NCBI GenBank assembly: GCA_039707465.1
Contig: CM077644.1
Coordinates: 83,701,375 to 83,765,374, forward strand
Reading direction: 5' to 3'
Length of the DNA: 64,000 bases
DNA from: Rhabdophis nuchalis
Lineage: Eukaryota; Chordata; Lepidosauria; Squamata; Natricidae
Shown here: piece after piece, positions 53,910 to 64,000 of the stretch
Layout of the letters: every line of letters begins with the position of its first letter
Numbering within the stretch: position 1 is the stretch's first letter
Position numbers and translations under genes: made by a program
Notes under the pieces: model-generated
What the model saw: only the letters and a program-made list of their open reading frames with translations
What the model was told of the DNA's origin: nothing
Database searches by the model: none

Positions 53910-56065
53910 TGATTTTCCATGATGTAATCTATTCTGTCTGTCTTTCCGTTTGCAAAAGAAAATGCCAGATCTAAACATTCATGGTTCACCTTCCCATTTC
54001 ATGTCTTATGACCACTATTGTATACATTTCAAAAATGTTATTCTTTTTCATTCTGGTTAGATATGCTTGTTAGCTATATTAGTATCTTTCTTTTCCTTTG
54101 TAATTTTCAAAGAAGAGTTGAAGCATTGTGAAGAAAAGCAAGCACACTTGCATTATATCAATTGGCTAATAGGAAGTTTTAAATGAAAACAATATTATCT
54201 TGTATTACAACATTTTTGCATTAACTACCAATAGGAATGATCTCTGCCAGTTTTAGAATGATGTTTAGGACATTTCTATGGGAGTTTACATTTCTATGGA
54301 AGTTTACATGGCAGTAAGCTCCATGCTGTTCAGTGATACATATTGCCTAATAACTTGTATTTAGGACTACAGCCTTTATCTTTGATGCTATATTTGTGTC
54401 TGTATGGATTTTTCTTTTACAAGCTGCCTCTCATTTATGTATCCAGACAGGAATGGCTTCATTTCTGACTCTGCCAAAGCATTTTGCAGCAGAAATACTT
54501 GGTTGTGATCAATCTGAGATCCTCCCGCATAAAAACAAGCTAGTTATCATCAATCTTTCTTCACTTTATAAATATATCCAATTTTGTATTTCTATACTTC
54601 TGAGAGAAATGCTAACAGCTTTTAAGAGTCCAGCTGTTCAGAATGTTAATAACTGTAAATATCTTTTAGATCTAGTTGTAAAATATCATCTGTGGGATTA
54701 CAAGCAAAACTGCAAAAAACAAACACAAGTACATTTACTGTTAGAGCAAAAGTCCAGATGATTGCAGGCCAAAAACGAAGAAAGAATGGAGTAACAGAAG
54801 GATACATTATAATTTCAGAGCAATGATTGATCATAACTGTGCTCCAGAGCACAGTTTGTATGGCATTCCCATTGTCGTATTCAGCATCTGAGTTTTCCTA
54901 AATAAATGCAAAGGACACTTCCTCTTAAAAAGATCACAAAATATGAAATATTTTTTTGCCACAAAGGATCCCAAAAAAGCAGGCGAGGATGAGAGAGATA
55001 ATTGAGTGAATGCTAGCCACAAAAAGTTCAGCTAATTTTCAGGAAGCCAATTAATCAATCAATTAAAAGTGAGATTGGTGAAATGAGCCTCTCTTTTTTT
55101 AGAAAATGTATAAATTTTAGCCAAGGATCTTTCCCATCTTTTTTTAACATTTGAAAAGCCCTGTGTAATTTTAGCTTCTTCACCCAGGCTTCTGTCCTTC
55201 TCCAGCTCTTGCTGGAGTGACCAGATGACAGAAGAAATAGGTTCTTCGTACAGCCATTCCAGGAAGTGCTGGAGAACCAAAGATGCCTCTGTGCAAAGAG
55301 ACCAGAACTTCGGAAAGAGTGTCAAGCCTTTTAAAGGTTAAACAAAGCTAAAATAAATCCCTTTCCTGCTTTAATAATTTTTTTTTAAAGTCAAGAGTAA
55401 TCCCTGTGCAACTTCACTCTGGCAAAAATTTTATTATATGTGAACTTAAACTTTTTTTTTTTTTTTAGCATCAGCACATCAGGAATGGAGGGAAGTACCT
55501 GGCTTAAAACAAGAGATGCTACTAATGAGATCTAATTGAATAGGACAGGAAAGTCAATTCCTCTTTCTTTGACATGATCTATCCAACATAAGGAAATGAT
55601 TTTTGATAGCAATTACATCACGGACAAATGTTTGATCTGGCCACATGGACATTGGCTAGGAAGTTCAAATGATGCCTCTTGTGACATGAGGCCATCAAAC
55701 TAATCATAAGAGTCATGCACATGTTCATGCTATATTGATATTTTGTGATTTCAATAGCATTGGGGCTTGTAAGAGGTGCCTCTGCTTCCAAGAAGTAGGA
55801 AGTGTAAGCTTTAAATGTATCTATGAACAGAAGTGTGTTTCTGATTCATGTGCCATGGAATGCTACAGACATTACCTATCATGAGGATGCTAATGAAACC
55901 TAGTTATTATTTATAGATCCAAGAGATTCACAAGCAGAAAAATATGACAATGAATGGAGGAAAAGTTTGAAAATTGTCAGCATGAAGCCTTTCTCTCTTT
56001 TTCTACCTTTTTCTGCAAGTGCTTGTAAGGATGGGAATACATTTCTATCCTTCACTATGTCTATA
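53910..56065. other. Unannotated sequence with a repeat-free block
   Basis: About 2.1 kb with no recognisable transposon. A 121-codon plus frame (54396-54761) has no domain and reads as chance. Candidate conserved noncoding DNA at 54.4-55.4 kb, by absence of repeats only. Confidence 0.3.
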
Positions 56066-56266
56066 TAGTCAGAAGGTGGCAAAAGGTGATCACATGATAC
56101 CGGAACACTACAACCATCAAAACTATGAGTCACTTGCCAAGCATCTGAATTTTGATCACCTGACCATGGGAATTCTGCATGAAAAATGGTCATAAGTCAC
56201 TTTTTCAGTACCATTGTAATTTTGAAAGGTCGCTAAACGAACGGTTGTAAGTCAAGGACTACCTGT
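56066..56266 (+). mobile_element. MITE, GTCATAAGTCACTTTTTCA family
   Basis: AGTCAGAAGGTGGCAAAAGG (56068-56087), TGAATTTTGATCACCTGACC (56145-56164), GGTCATAAGTCACTTTTTCA (56188-56207) and GTTGTAAGTCAAGGACTACC (56243-56262) match a very common squamate short DNA element ending in ACTACCTGTA. The left end is truncated. Superfamily uncertain, perhaps Tc1/mariner-related. Confidence 0.65.
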
Positions 56267-57034
56267 ACTGCTGTTTGGCATCAGTTCATAGCAGCGGGGA
56301 GGGGGGGGAACAATTAATAAAGAATACCTAGAAATGGATGTGCAAAAGCTTGACTGCAGCAGCAAAAAATAATTGAATCATTTGAGTTATTTACAAGCTT
56401 TATAATTTACTGAAGTGCTGTAATTTATTATTTCCGTGGTTAATGTTGATTTAGAAAGCCATCAGTCTGCCTAAAAATGTGTGTTATTCATGTCACAGTT
56501 AATGATCCTTAAGTGATTATTCACAAGACACATCCAAACAAGAATGTAATTCTACAAAGGAAAAAATGTAATCACATAGCAGAGATTATGTAAAAGCGCT
56601 ACTGATTTTTTTTAAATTTTAAATGTCAAAGAAGAGATTTATGAATGGATTAACTTCATGTATTTTCTGTAATTCTCCATTTTCCCTATATCACTAAGAA
56701 TGTAGCATAAAAGGAAAACACTTTCAGTTTACTGAATATATCGTTATTCTGTGAATTTTTCATCTGGTGAAAAATAATCGTTTGATTACTTTTTTTAACT
56801 GAGTATCTCAATTCACTTCCTGCCTCTCATGGTTGGTAGGAGACAAGCAACTAGATTTCAAGGTAGAGTCCAGGTTATAGATCCTTCTCAAAGCATGACC
56901 AGACCTTGAGTAAAATTGTACTTGTCATATATTGGCAAACAATGTGTCCAAACTGAGCAATATTCCCGTAATGATTCATAGAAAATTTTATATATGACCA
57001 GCATACAACTACTCTAATCTAAAGGGAAATATTA
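56267..57034. other. Unannotated AT-rich sequence
   Basis: A G-rich patch at 56295-56308. The rest is free of recognised repeats. Confidence 0.35.
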
Positions 57035-57042
57035 GACTAGAG

Positions 57043-57386
57043 CAGGGGTGAAATCTACTTACCTTCACTACCAGTTCACAAATGTGAGAGTGCACAGGTG
57101 CAGGACATTCCACACATGCGTGGAGGGTCAAAAATGGACGTAATGATATCCGGGCAGGTAGGTGGAGCCCTCTATGCATGCCTGCTGTGGCACATGATTT
57201 AGATTAACTAGAAAGCAGGAAATTCTGCTTTCTAGCTAATATAAATAGCATGTCACAGCTGATGGTCAGAAATGCTGGTTTGCCTGAACTGGTAGCATTT
57301 TTTTTACTACATGTTCAGGCGAACCTGTAGCATTTTTTACTACCGGTTCAGGTGTACCAGTTTGAACCAGTAGAATTTCACCTCTG
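57043..57386. mobile_element. hAT MITE, CAGGGGTGAAAT family, 344 bp
   Basis: The left end CAGGGGTGAAATCTAC pairs with the right end GTAGAATTTCACCTCTG. The flanks GACTAGAG (57035-57042) and GGCTACAG (57387-57394) match at 6 of 8. A duplicated phrase, ACTACATGTTCAGGCGAACC and ACTACCGGTTCAGGTGTACC, lies near the right end (57305-57358). Same family as 12121-12340. Confidence 0.85.
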
Positions 57387-57394
57387 GGCTACAG

Positions 57395-58619
57395 TGTATA
57401 ATCTTTCCTTTTCTTATTCAAAAGCATTATGATACCAAAACCTTGATGGGTTACGGAATGCATCTATGGACCCTGTGATGATGATATGACATATGGTAGA
57501 ATGTAATTTGGTGTGTAATAAAAATAAATGGTAAAGAGTATGAATTAACAACTAATATGAATGAAATAAAAATAGATATGATTAGATAACTAATAGAAAG
57601 GAGAAAGACGTAATTGTTCTGATCTGCAGTAGAAGAGATAAATTCATAAATGAAAGTGAAAGTATATACTTAATTATTAGTAAAAGTAGAACCCAACATT
57701 TTGAAATGTAAGATGGATCATTTTTGGTAATTCAAGAATAAATTTATGAAAAATGGATATATAAATGGAAGTAAATTAGAGCAACAAGTGTTAAGCAGAG
57801 GATGGTGGTATACAAATCCGGCATAGAAAAGGGTTAAAAGACAGTTAGTTATTCCACATAAATTAAATATTGCTTAAAAATTAAAAGAATATTATATAAA
57901 GTATCACAGAAATGTCTAGAATTGCACTAATTTTCTAGGTGTGCCATCACATTACACACATGCTCCAAAGATACAATATGGTGGAACACTGCTGGTCAGG
58001 AGAAATATAAAAGTATGTTCAATGTAGTGGGGCAGATTACTTAAGAAGTGTATATAATTAAAAAAAAGTATAGATAGAGCTAAAAATGAATAATTATTGA
58101 ATGAATGTAGAGTAATTGCAATATTGAATGATAAATCTGAAAGAATGGTGTTTGAACATATAGAGAGAATGTATGAAGAAAGAATAAATGGGTTGAGAAA
58201 AAGGAGAAGAGAAAGAAAGTTACCAAGTTCAGATCCTAGAAAAAAAGAGAGGTGAGAATTGTAAAGACTAAAAGGCAAATTATGAATAGGATACAAAGAT
58301 GTTTGCAAAGATAGAAAAATATGAGGAGGTATAGTGAATGGTGTAGGGCATAGGGCTAAACCAAATTTAATTAGATTTCCGTATCTTTTGCCTCCAGCAT
58401 CTTTTGCTTACTGTGCTTTGCATACTGATTTTATCTCAAAAGAGAATGGTGTGATAAATATGTATACATGTAGATTGACCAGTTCTTAGGCTTCCAGTGA
58501 TGTTATCTTTGAAATGAGTTGATTAAAAATAATCATGTCCAAATCCAATTATCTGGACTGAATTCAAGAAAGCTTAATTTTAAATTCTTGTGTTCTAAAT
58601 GAGTTGATGTCTTGTCAGG
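57395..58619. other. A- and purine-rich strand-asymmetric region
   Basis: 57500-58350 is unusually rich in A and G on the plus strand, with few C. One frame reads SERMVFEHIERMYEERINGL at about 58136-58195, a lysine/arginine/glutamate-rich run. I do not recognise a family, and no terminal repeats were found. Confidence 0.35.
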
Positions 58620-58930
58620 CAAGGAAGTATCTCCTCTGGCCCCTGTTTTGGAATAGCATCCCACCAGAGATATGCATAGCTCCCACTATCTGGCTTCTCA
58701 AAGTCTCTTAAAACCTGACTTTGTTCCCAGCCATGGGTTTAAGATGTCTCTGGAACCTCTGTTAAGTCTTCCTTGCATGTTGATAAGTCTTGTTTTTGTC
58801 CAGATAGTCATGAGAATTTTAATTGTGTTTTTGACTTATGTATTGGACATATCCTAAGCCATCCGAAGTCTTTGTGGAGCTTGGTAGCCTTAACAAATCC
58901 AATAAATAGATATCGATAGATGATAGAGAG
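58620..58930 (+). mobile_element. Old L2/CR1-group LINE 3' end
   Basis: WNSIPPEICIAPTIWLL, then LTLFPAMGL after a stop (58651-58740), matches the conserved C-terminal WNSLPPEIR region of L2-type polyproteins. The tail GAAGTCTTTGTGGAGCTTGG (58865-58884), followed by AATCCAATAAATAGA, is the degraded terminal motif. Numerous stops. Confidence 0.65.
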
Positions 58931-60309
58931 ATAGAGAGATTTCTGAAATACTTTATTTCTTGGTAGCCTTCATATTGTGTCTCTGCTCCACCACTTTTAG
59001 CAGTTCTTATAAATTCTATGTTATAATATTAGATGTTTTATAATATTTAAATAAAGGCTGCTGAAGCTACTGGCCCCCTTTTGATGAGTTTGAATGGAAT
59101 GTGGAAACTGTGCCCTAAGATATACAGGTAAGTATGAGGATGAGTATTTTCAAAAAGCATTTAACCCACTTTAAGGTTGATAATGCGTTGAAAGTTAATG
59201 ACACTTACACTTGTGAGTGACTTAGATACTTTTAAAATCCCTCCCTACCTTCCCATGTTCAGGAAAGCATTTCAGAAAGTCTGCTTAAAGCTAAGCACAA
59301 GCATAATTGCTTTTCATAAATAACGCCTTCAGGAATAAACCTAGCAGAACTACCTTGACAGAACCAGCTCCTAGAGCAGAAAGGAGCATCACAAATGTAG
59401 AAAGCTTACATTCAACCAAAATCATTTAGCAAATGAAGAAGTATTTGTTTGCTTTTTGAACAAGCCAACTTTCCTCTAGGAAGCCATTCACTTTTTCTGG
59501 TAGGCTGCAATGGTTGTTTTTTTTTTGTCTTTATGCTTGCTTGATACATTTTTTATTCATAGTAATTTTTAGGTGAGGATAAATTGCTCAACAGTGTCTC
59601 TGAATCTTAAGGGAAGTTCATTTTATAGCATCCCTTCTTTCTTCAGTGCTTCTATTAGGTAGAAATACCAAGACAGCTTCACTATGTCTGTGGCAGATTA
59701 GATTTTATGTATGGCAGTTAAATTCCCCTCTGAGTCAACTGGTTTATAGGTTTATAGATTTAAATTTCATCTTGTCCTTCTAATTTACTTCCCCTAATGC
59801 TAGTTTAGTTGTTCCTCTAAAATTCATCTATATTTATCCATCACAAATATAATAATGGTTACTTCTGCCTGAGTTGGTTAATAATCTCAAGGCAATGTTT
59901 TCAAACATTGAAATTTACATTTACAAAGAAAATTAGCTATAGCGTTTCATGTTCTTGCCAGGATTTCAAAGAAAATGAATCTAGAGCATTAAATAAATGC
60001 TTTGAACAGATTAGACAAACGGCCCACTGTTAAAATGAAATATTTTTATCACCCTAGAAGCATATGCCATATTTTTATTATAGTTATTAGTAGTAGATTT
60101 CATTATAAGCAAACAATAACTTAAATATTTATTGCAGATAGTGCTAGCATCAAAAAACATAACAACAGCCTAAAGCCATATTCAAGCATGTGGTAAATCT
60201 ACACAGAGCAGGTAGGTTGATATATTCAATTAAACAAATACAGTAGCTTGGAAAGGAATAAATTACTTCATGATCATTGAGCTGCTATCTTTACCTCATG
60301 ATCCAAAAT
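58931..60309. other. Unannotated AT-rich sequence
   Basis: No recognised repeat. 59.9-60.16 kb is a further repeat-free block. Confidence 0.35.
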
Positions 60310-60432
60310 GAAGCATGGGACAAGTAACGGGAGCTCACTTTGTTATGTGGCACTAGGGATTCAAACCGCTGAACTGTCGACTTTTTTGATTAACAAGCTC
60401 AGCATTTTAGCCACTGAGCCACCAAGCCCTTT
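60310..60432 (-). mobile_element. Sauria-type SINE, tRNA head only
   Basis: The A box is the complement of CCACTGAGCCA (60411-60421) and the B box is the complement of GGATTCAAACC (60357-60367), with the adjoining ACGGGAGCTCACTTTG. The body and tail seen in the 1.3-kb copy are absent, so it is truncated on its 3' side. Confidence 0.8.
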
Positions 60433-60861
60433 CCTATCTACAATACAAGCAAAATGTATTAGAAGGGGAAATAACATAAGGAGTATTGTACTGATTTGAA
60501 ACTGCTATAAGAAGGAACATAAAGTTCGAATGTATTGTGTAAATGTAGTCTATGTCAAAGTTTTGTTTTTGTGTATTTTGTGAGTTTGAAAATAAAAAAA
60601 ACTATAAAAAAAATGAAGCATGCTGGCCCTTAAAAAAAGAAGTATAAACTTCATGATTGGTCATTATTTTTTTTAGACCAATTAAATATATATAGTATTG
60701 GGAGCAAACCTTCACAACTCAGATGTCTCAGATGGCAGGAGCTTGCAATGTTTAAAATAAGAGGAATGAAAAATAAAATAAGTTTTTAAAAATTTTGTTT
60801 TTAAAAAAATCACAAATGTGTATAAACATCTAAACACATTATGGTAATGACTAAAAGCATA
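60433..60861. other. Unannotated AT-rich sequence
   Basis: No feature recognised. Confidence 0.4.
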
Positions 60862-61068
60862 TGTTTATTTATTTTATTTATTTTTATTTATTTATTCAAA
60901 TTTATATCCCGCCCTTCTCCACGAAGGACCCAGGGCGGCGCACAGGAAAATTTAAAAACATACAAAATACAATAAATATAATTTAAAAAACTATTAAATA
61001 ACCTATCCTGCGCTAAAACCAAATTTTAAAAACCCAATTTAAAACTACCTAAAAGTCCCCATGGGAGG

Positions 61069-63492
61069 TTAGGCTAGGCCGGCTTGTTGAAACAAATATG
61101 TCTTAAGACATTGGCGGAAGAGGCGGAGGTCGGTGATGGTACGTAATTCAGGGGGTAGGTCATTCCAAAGGGCTGGGCCCGCCACAGAGAAGGCTCTTCC
61201 CCTGGGTGTCGCCAGTCGGCATTGTCCGGCCGACGGCACCCTGAGAAGGCCCTCTCTGTGGGAGCGTATCGGTCTAAGGGATGTATGGGGCAGGAGGCGG
61301 TCTCGCATATAACTAGGCCCCGAGCCATGGAGCGCTTTAAAGATAGTTGTCAGAACCTTGAAGCGCACTCGAAAAACCACAGGAAGCCAATGCAGCTCGC
61401 GCAGGATCGGTGTTATGTGGGAGCATCTAGTGGCTCCCATAATCACCCGCGCGGCTGCGTTTTGGACTAGCTGTAGCCTTCGAGTGCACCTCAAGGGAAG
61501 CCCCATGTAGAGAGCATTACAGTAGTCGAGTCGGGACGTCACGAGAGCTTGAGTGACTGTGCGAAGGGCAGCCCGGTCCAGTAAGGGGCGCAATTGGCGC
61601 ATCAGGCGTACCTGATGAAACGCCCCCCTGGCCACGGCCGCCACATGGTCCTCCATGGACAGCCGGGAATCCAGGAGGACACCCAAATTGCGCGCCCTCT
61701 CCACGGGGGCCAGTGTTTCGCCCCCAATGGCCAGAGTTGGTGTAATCTGGCTGAACCGGGGTGCCGGAAACCACAGCCACTCAGTCTTGGCAGGGTTGAG
61801 CCTGAGTTTGTTACCACCCATCCAGATCCGTACGGCCTCCAAACACCGGGACAGCACTTCGGCGGCATCGTTGGGGTGGTTTGGGGTGGATATGTACAGC
61901 TGGGTGTCATCAGCGTACAGATGGTACTCCACCCCAAAACCACGGATGATCTCACCCAGCGGCTTCATATATGTGTTGAAAAGGAGGGGCGAGAGGACCG
62001 ACCCCTGAGGAACCCCACATAAGAGAGGCCTCGAGGTCGACCTCTGCCCTCCCGTCAACACATATTGCGACCGACCAGAGAGGTAGGATGAGAACCACCG
62101 CAAAACGGTGCCTCCCAACCCCAACCCCCCCAGTCGGTGCAATAGGATACCATGGTCGATGGTATCAAAAGCCGCCGAGAGGTCTAATAGGACTAGGATA
62201 GAGGAATAACCTCTATCCCGCGCCCTCCAGAGATCATCAACCAACGCGACCAATGCCGTCTCGGTGCTGTGACCGGGTCGGAAGCCGGACTGGCGCAGGT
62301 CTAGATAATCAACTTCCTCCAGGTGTCGCGGAAACTGTTGGGCTACCACACTCTCGACAACCTTCACCAAAAAGTGAAGGTTGGAGACCGGACGATAGTT
62401 CTCTAATAAAGCTGGGTCCAGGGATGGCTTCTTGAGGAGGGGCCTCACTACCGCCTCTTTCAAGACGGCAGGCAAGGACCCCTCACTCAAAGATGCGTTG
62501 ACAATGCCCTGGAGCCAGCCTCGTGTCGTCTCCCAGGATGCCAGTACAAGCCAGGAGGGACACGGGTCCAATAAACATGTGGTCGCCCTAAGTTTCCTTG
62601 ACAACCTGTCCATATCCTCGGTGGTAACAAAGTCAAACTCCTCCCAAGAAGGAACCTCAAGACTAGTCTCGGACAGTCCCACAGGACCACTGTCGATGGA
62701 GGGTAGCTCATTCCGAATCCGAGTGATTTTCTCCTGCAGATAAATCCCAAATTCCTCTGCTCGCCCTTGCAGAGGGGCTTCCCGCGGCCTCTGATGAAGG
62801 AGGGAGCGGGTCACCCCAAACAGGGCGGCAGGGCGGTTATCTGCGGATGCAATAAGGGTGGCACAATACTCACGTTTGGCCACCCTTATCGCCACTAAGT
62901 AAGCCCTAATATGGGTTCTCACTAGTGTTCGGTCGGCTTCGGAGCGAGAGGATCTCCATCTGCTCTCTAGGCATCTCTTGTGGCGTTTCATCCCCCGAAG
63001 CTCCTCGGTAAACCAAGGAGCCTGGGTGATTCGCCGCCGCAAGAGAGGCCGCAAGGGCGCGACTCGGTCCAAGGCCCCCGCAGCCGCACTTAACCATGCG
63101 GCCACTAGGTCCTCAGTCGAGTCGCGGGGCAGGGTCACAGGAATTGGCCCAAGCTCCCTCTGGAACCTTTCCGGGTCCATTAGAAGCCTGGGGCGGAACC
63201 ATATAGGAATATCCGGTTCCGCCTCCCCGCGGTGAGGTGTAGCGATTGGAAAGTCCAGCCGAAGGAGAGCGTGATCTGTCCATGACAAGGGAGTGATGGC
63301 TAGGTCCCCTATTCCCAGATCACAACTCCACTGTCCCGAGACAAAGATGAAATCCAGTGTGTTTCCTCCCTCGTGAGTGGGGCCTAAAACTACCTGGGTC
63401 AGGTCCATGGCCATCATGGAGGCAGGGCTGTTGTTGCATAGCGAGGAGCCAGGTATACAACTAACATGCCCAACTGCCTCCCTAGGCCCCAT
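61069..63492 (-). CDS. LINE polyprotein: endonuclease end, reverse transcriptase, C-terminal region
   Basis: An 807-codon frame. Residues about 24-80 are the end of an apurinic-type endonuclease (GPTHEGGNTLDFIF, then PLSWTDHALLRLD with the catalytic-type DH). Residues about 140-400 are the linker. Reverse transcriptase follows: SGFRPGHSTETALVALVDD, LDLSAAFDTIDHG, GVPQGSVLSPLLFN, and YADD at residues 526-529. A conserved C-terminal segment follows with SRLDYCNALYMGLPLRC, HITPILRELHWLPVVFRVRF and ALWNDLPPELRTITDL. In L2/CR1-group elements this protein nicks target DNA and reverse-transcribes its own RNA at the nick. The RT motifs are intact without stops, so insertion was recent. The annotated Met is only the first in frame; the true start lies in the overlapping frame upstream. 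Confidence 0.9.
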   Translation of the reverse strand: MGPREAVGHVSCIPGSSLCNNSPASMMAMDLTQVVLGPTHEGGNTLDFIFVSGQWSCDLGIGDLAITPLSWTDHALLRLDFPIATPHRGEAEPDIPIWFRPRLLMDPERFQRELGPIPVTLPRDSTEDLVAAWLSAAAGALDRVAPLRPLLRRRITQAPWFTEELRGMKRHKRCLESRWRSSRSEADRTLVRTHIRAYLVAIRVAKREYCATLIASADNRPAALFGVTRSLLHQRPREAPLQGRAEEFGIYLQEKITRIRNELPSIDSGPVGLSETSLEVPSWEEFDFVTTEDMDRLSRKLRATTCLLDPCPSWLVLASWETTRGWLQGIVNASLSEGSLPAVLKEAVVRPLLKKPSLDPALLENYRPVSNLHFLVKVVESVVAQQFPRHLEEVDYLDLRQSGFRPGHSTETALVALVDDLWRARDRGYSSILVLLDLSAAFDTIDHGILLHRLGGLGLGGTVLRWFSSYLSGRSQYVLTGGQRSTSRPLLCGVPQGSVLSPLLFNTYMKPLGEIIRGFGVEYHLYADDTQLYISTPNHPNDAAEVLSRCLEAVRIWMGGNKLRLNPAKTEWLWFPAPRFSQITPTLAIGGETLAPVERARNLGVLLDSRLSMEDHVAAVARGAFHQVRLMRQLRPLLDRAALRTVTQALVTSRLDYCNALYMGLPLRCTRRLQLVQNAAARVIMGATRCSHITPILRELHWLPVVFRVRFKVLTTIFKALHGSGPSYMRDRLLPHTSLRPIRSHREGLLRVPSAGQCRLATPRGRAFSVAGPALWNDLPPELRTITDLRLFRQCLKTYLFQQAGLA

Positions 63493-63863
63493 CTCACGCA
63501 GAGAGATTCACACCCGGTTGTCTGAGGGACTGTGGTCTCCTTCGGTTCAAGACCTTCCTTTACGATAATCGCCACCCCCCCACCCCTCCCTAGGGCCCTT
63601 GGCTGATGGAAGGCACGGTAACCTGGTGGGCACATGTCCACGAGGGGCATACCCCCTTCGTGGCCCAACCAGGTTTCCGTTATACCCACCAGGTCCGGGT
63701 CCCCCTCTGACACAAAGTCACAAATGAGGGGGGCTTTTTGAACCACGGACCTGGCGTTGCATAACATCAGCCTCGGGCCCCGGGTCTGTGATTCCTGCCC
63801 ACCTAGTCTGCGATGGGAGAGCGGAGAGTTGGAGCACGTGACCGTCTGAATCCTGTTGATCAT
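63414..63863 (-). pseudogene. LINE endonuclease N-terminal half, deleted in the middle
   Basis: A 150-codon frame from Met 63863; a 12-codon extension to 63899 is AT-rich flank. Motifs: LMLCNARSVVQKAPLI (N-x-RS), VGITETWLG (catalytic Glu) and GRGGGVAIIV, ending LVVYLAPR at about 63441. Family members would continue with the GDFN-bearing segment and then FxxxM..GLTQ. Here the sequence jumps at about 63430 to ASMMAMDLTQ in another frame (the 807-codon frame). Roughly 60 codons including GDFN are lost and the frame is broken, so the endonuclease cannot work. Confidence 0.85.
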
Positions 63864-64000
63864 AAATAATGAAAGGTATAATAATAATATACTATACAAT
63901 GTGATTTAGGCATTTTATGACTGTGGGAAAATATCTTGGTATATTCGTCTGTAATTACAAGAATTATAGTACCGCCAAAATCTAATAAAAATGAATCTGC
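63864..64000. other. AT-rich flank of the LINE
   Basis: No feature recognised. Confidence 0.4.

Larger units (their letters stand above)
60862..63863 (-). mobile_element. L2/CR1-group LINE, B subtype, longest copy
   Basis: Minus strand: endonuclease start at about 63863-63440, a deletion junction near 63430, the reverse transcriptase and C-terminal region to a stop at 61069, a 3' UTR with the CGCCGCCCTGGGTCC motif (complement of 60929-60943), and an (AAAT)n-like tail at 60862-60898. Composition changes from GC-rich to AT-rich near 63860, marking probable 5' truncation. No separate ORF1 is visible. About 3.0 kb. Confidence 0.94.

Noticed and set aside
53633..53989. 118-codon minus-strand frame as a gag fragment
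   Set aside because: It lies within the LTR and continues past its end. No gag motifs seen.

Overview
This is eukaryotic, AT-rich, gene-poor DNA built mostly from interspersed repeats. The repeat set points to a squamate reptile, most likely a snake. It includes a Bov-B LINE 3' end, Sauria-type tRNA SINEs, L2/CR1-group LINEs with many different microsatellite tails, hAT miniature elements with readable 8-bp target duplications, a Penelope-like remnant and a fragment of a fish/reptile-type Tc1 transposon. I found no host protein-coding exon, tRNA, rRNA or CRISPR array. Every long open frame that resembles a known protein belongs to a transposable element.

Layout. 1-10 kb: old SINE and hAT insertions, with three hAT elements between 3.6 and 7.0 kb. 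10-21 kb: mostly unique sequence with short LINE ends, tRNA SINEs (one split by a hAT) and a possible conserved noncoding block at 15.4-16.4 kb. 21.4-23.8 kb: a (CTAT)n array beside a 2.2-kb hAT transposon that carries a deleted transposase and a GC-rich 5' region. 26.7-28.9 kb: one LINE inserted inside another. 30-33 kb: a hAT MITE, a decayed LINE and a SINE split by other retroelements. 33.2-34.9 kb: a repeat-free stretch. 34.9-38.6 kb: two large L2/CR1-group copies in opposite orientation, one of them splitting an older CR1-L3-like end. 39-46 kb: an (ATTCC)n tract, Bov-B, a palindromic retroposed repeat, Penelope, Tc1 (with a SINE inside) and a solo LTR. 46.6-53.9 kb: LINE ends, a 2-kb hAT with a LINE and a large palindrome inside it, a nearly perfect palindromic MITE, another hAT and a second solo LTR. 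54-60 kb: mostly unique AT-rich sequence. 60.9-63.9 kb: the longest LINE, with an 807-codon reverse-transcriptase frame but an endonuclease missing its central part.

How the parts relate. The L2/CR1-group LINEs fall into at least three tail subtypes, and their ends coincide with several of the longest microsatellites. Bov-B is the known partner for Sauria SINEs. The nonautonomous hAT elements would have needed transposase supplied from elsewhere; the one transposase remnant here is truncated. The nesting order gives a relative chronology: SINE, Tc1 and CR1-L3 copies are interrupted by younger hAT, SINE and L2/CR1-group insertions.
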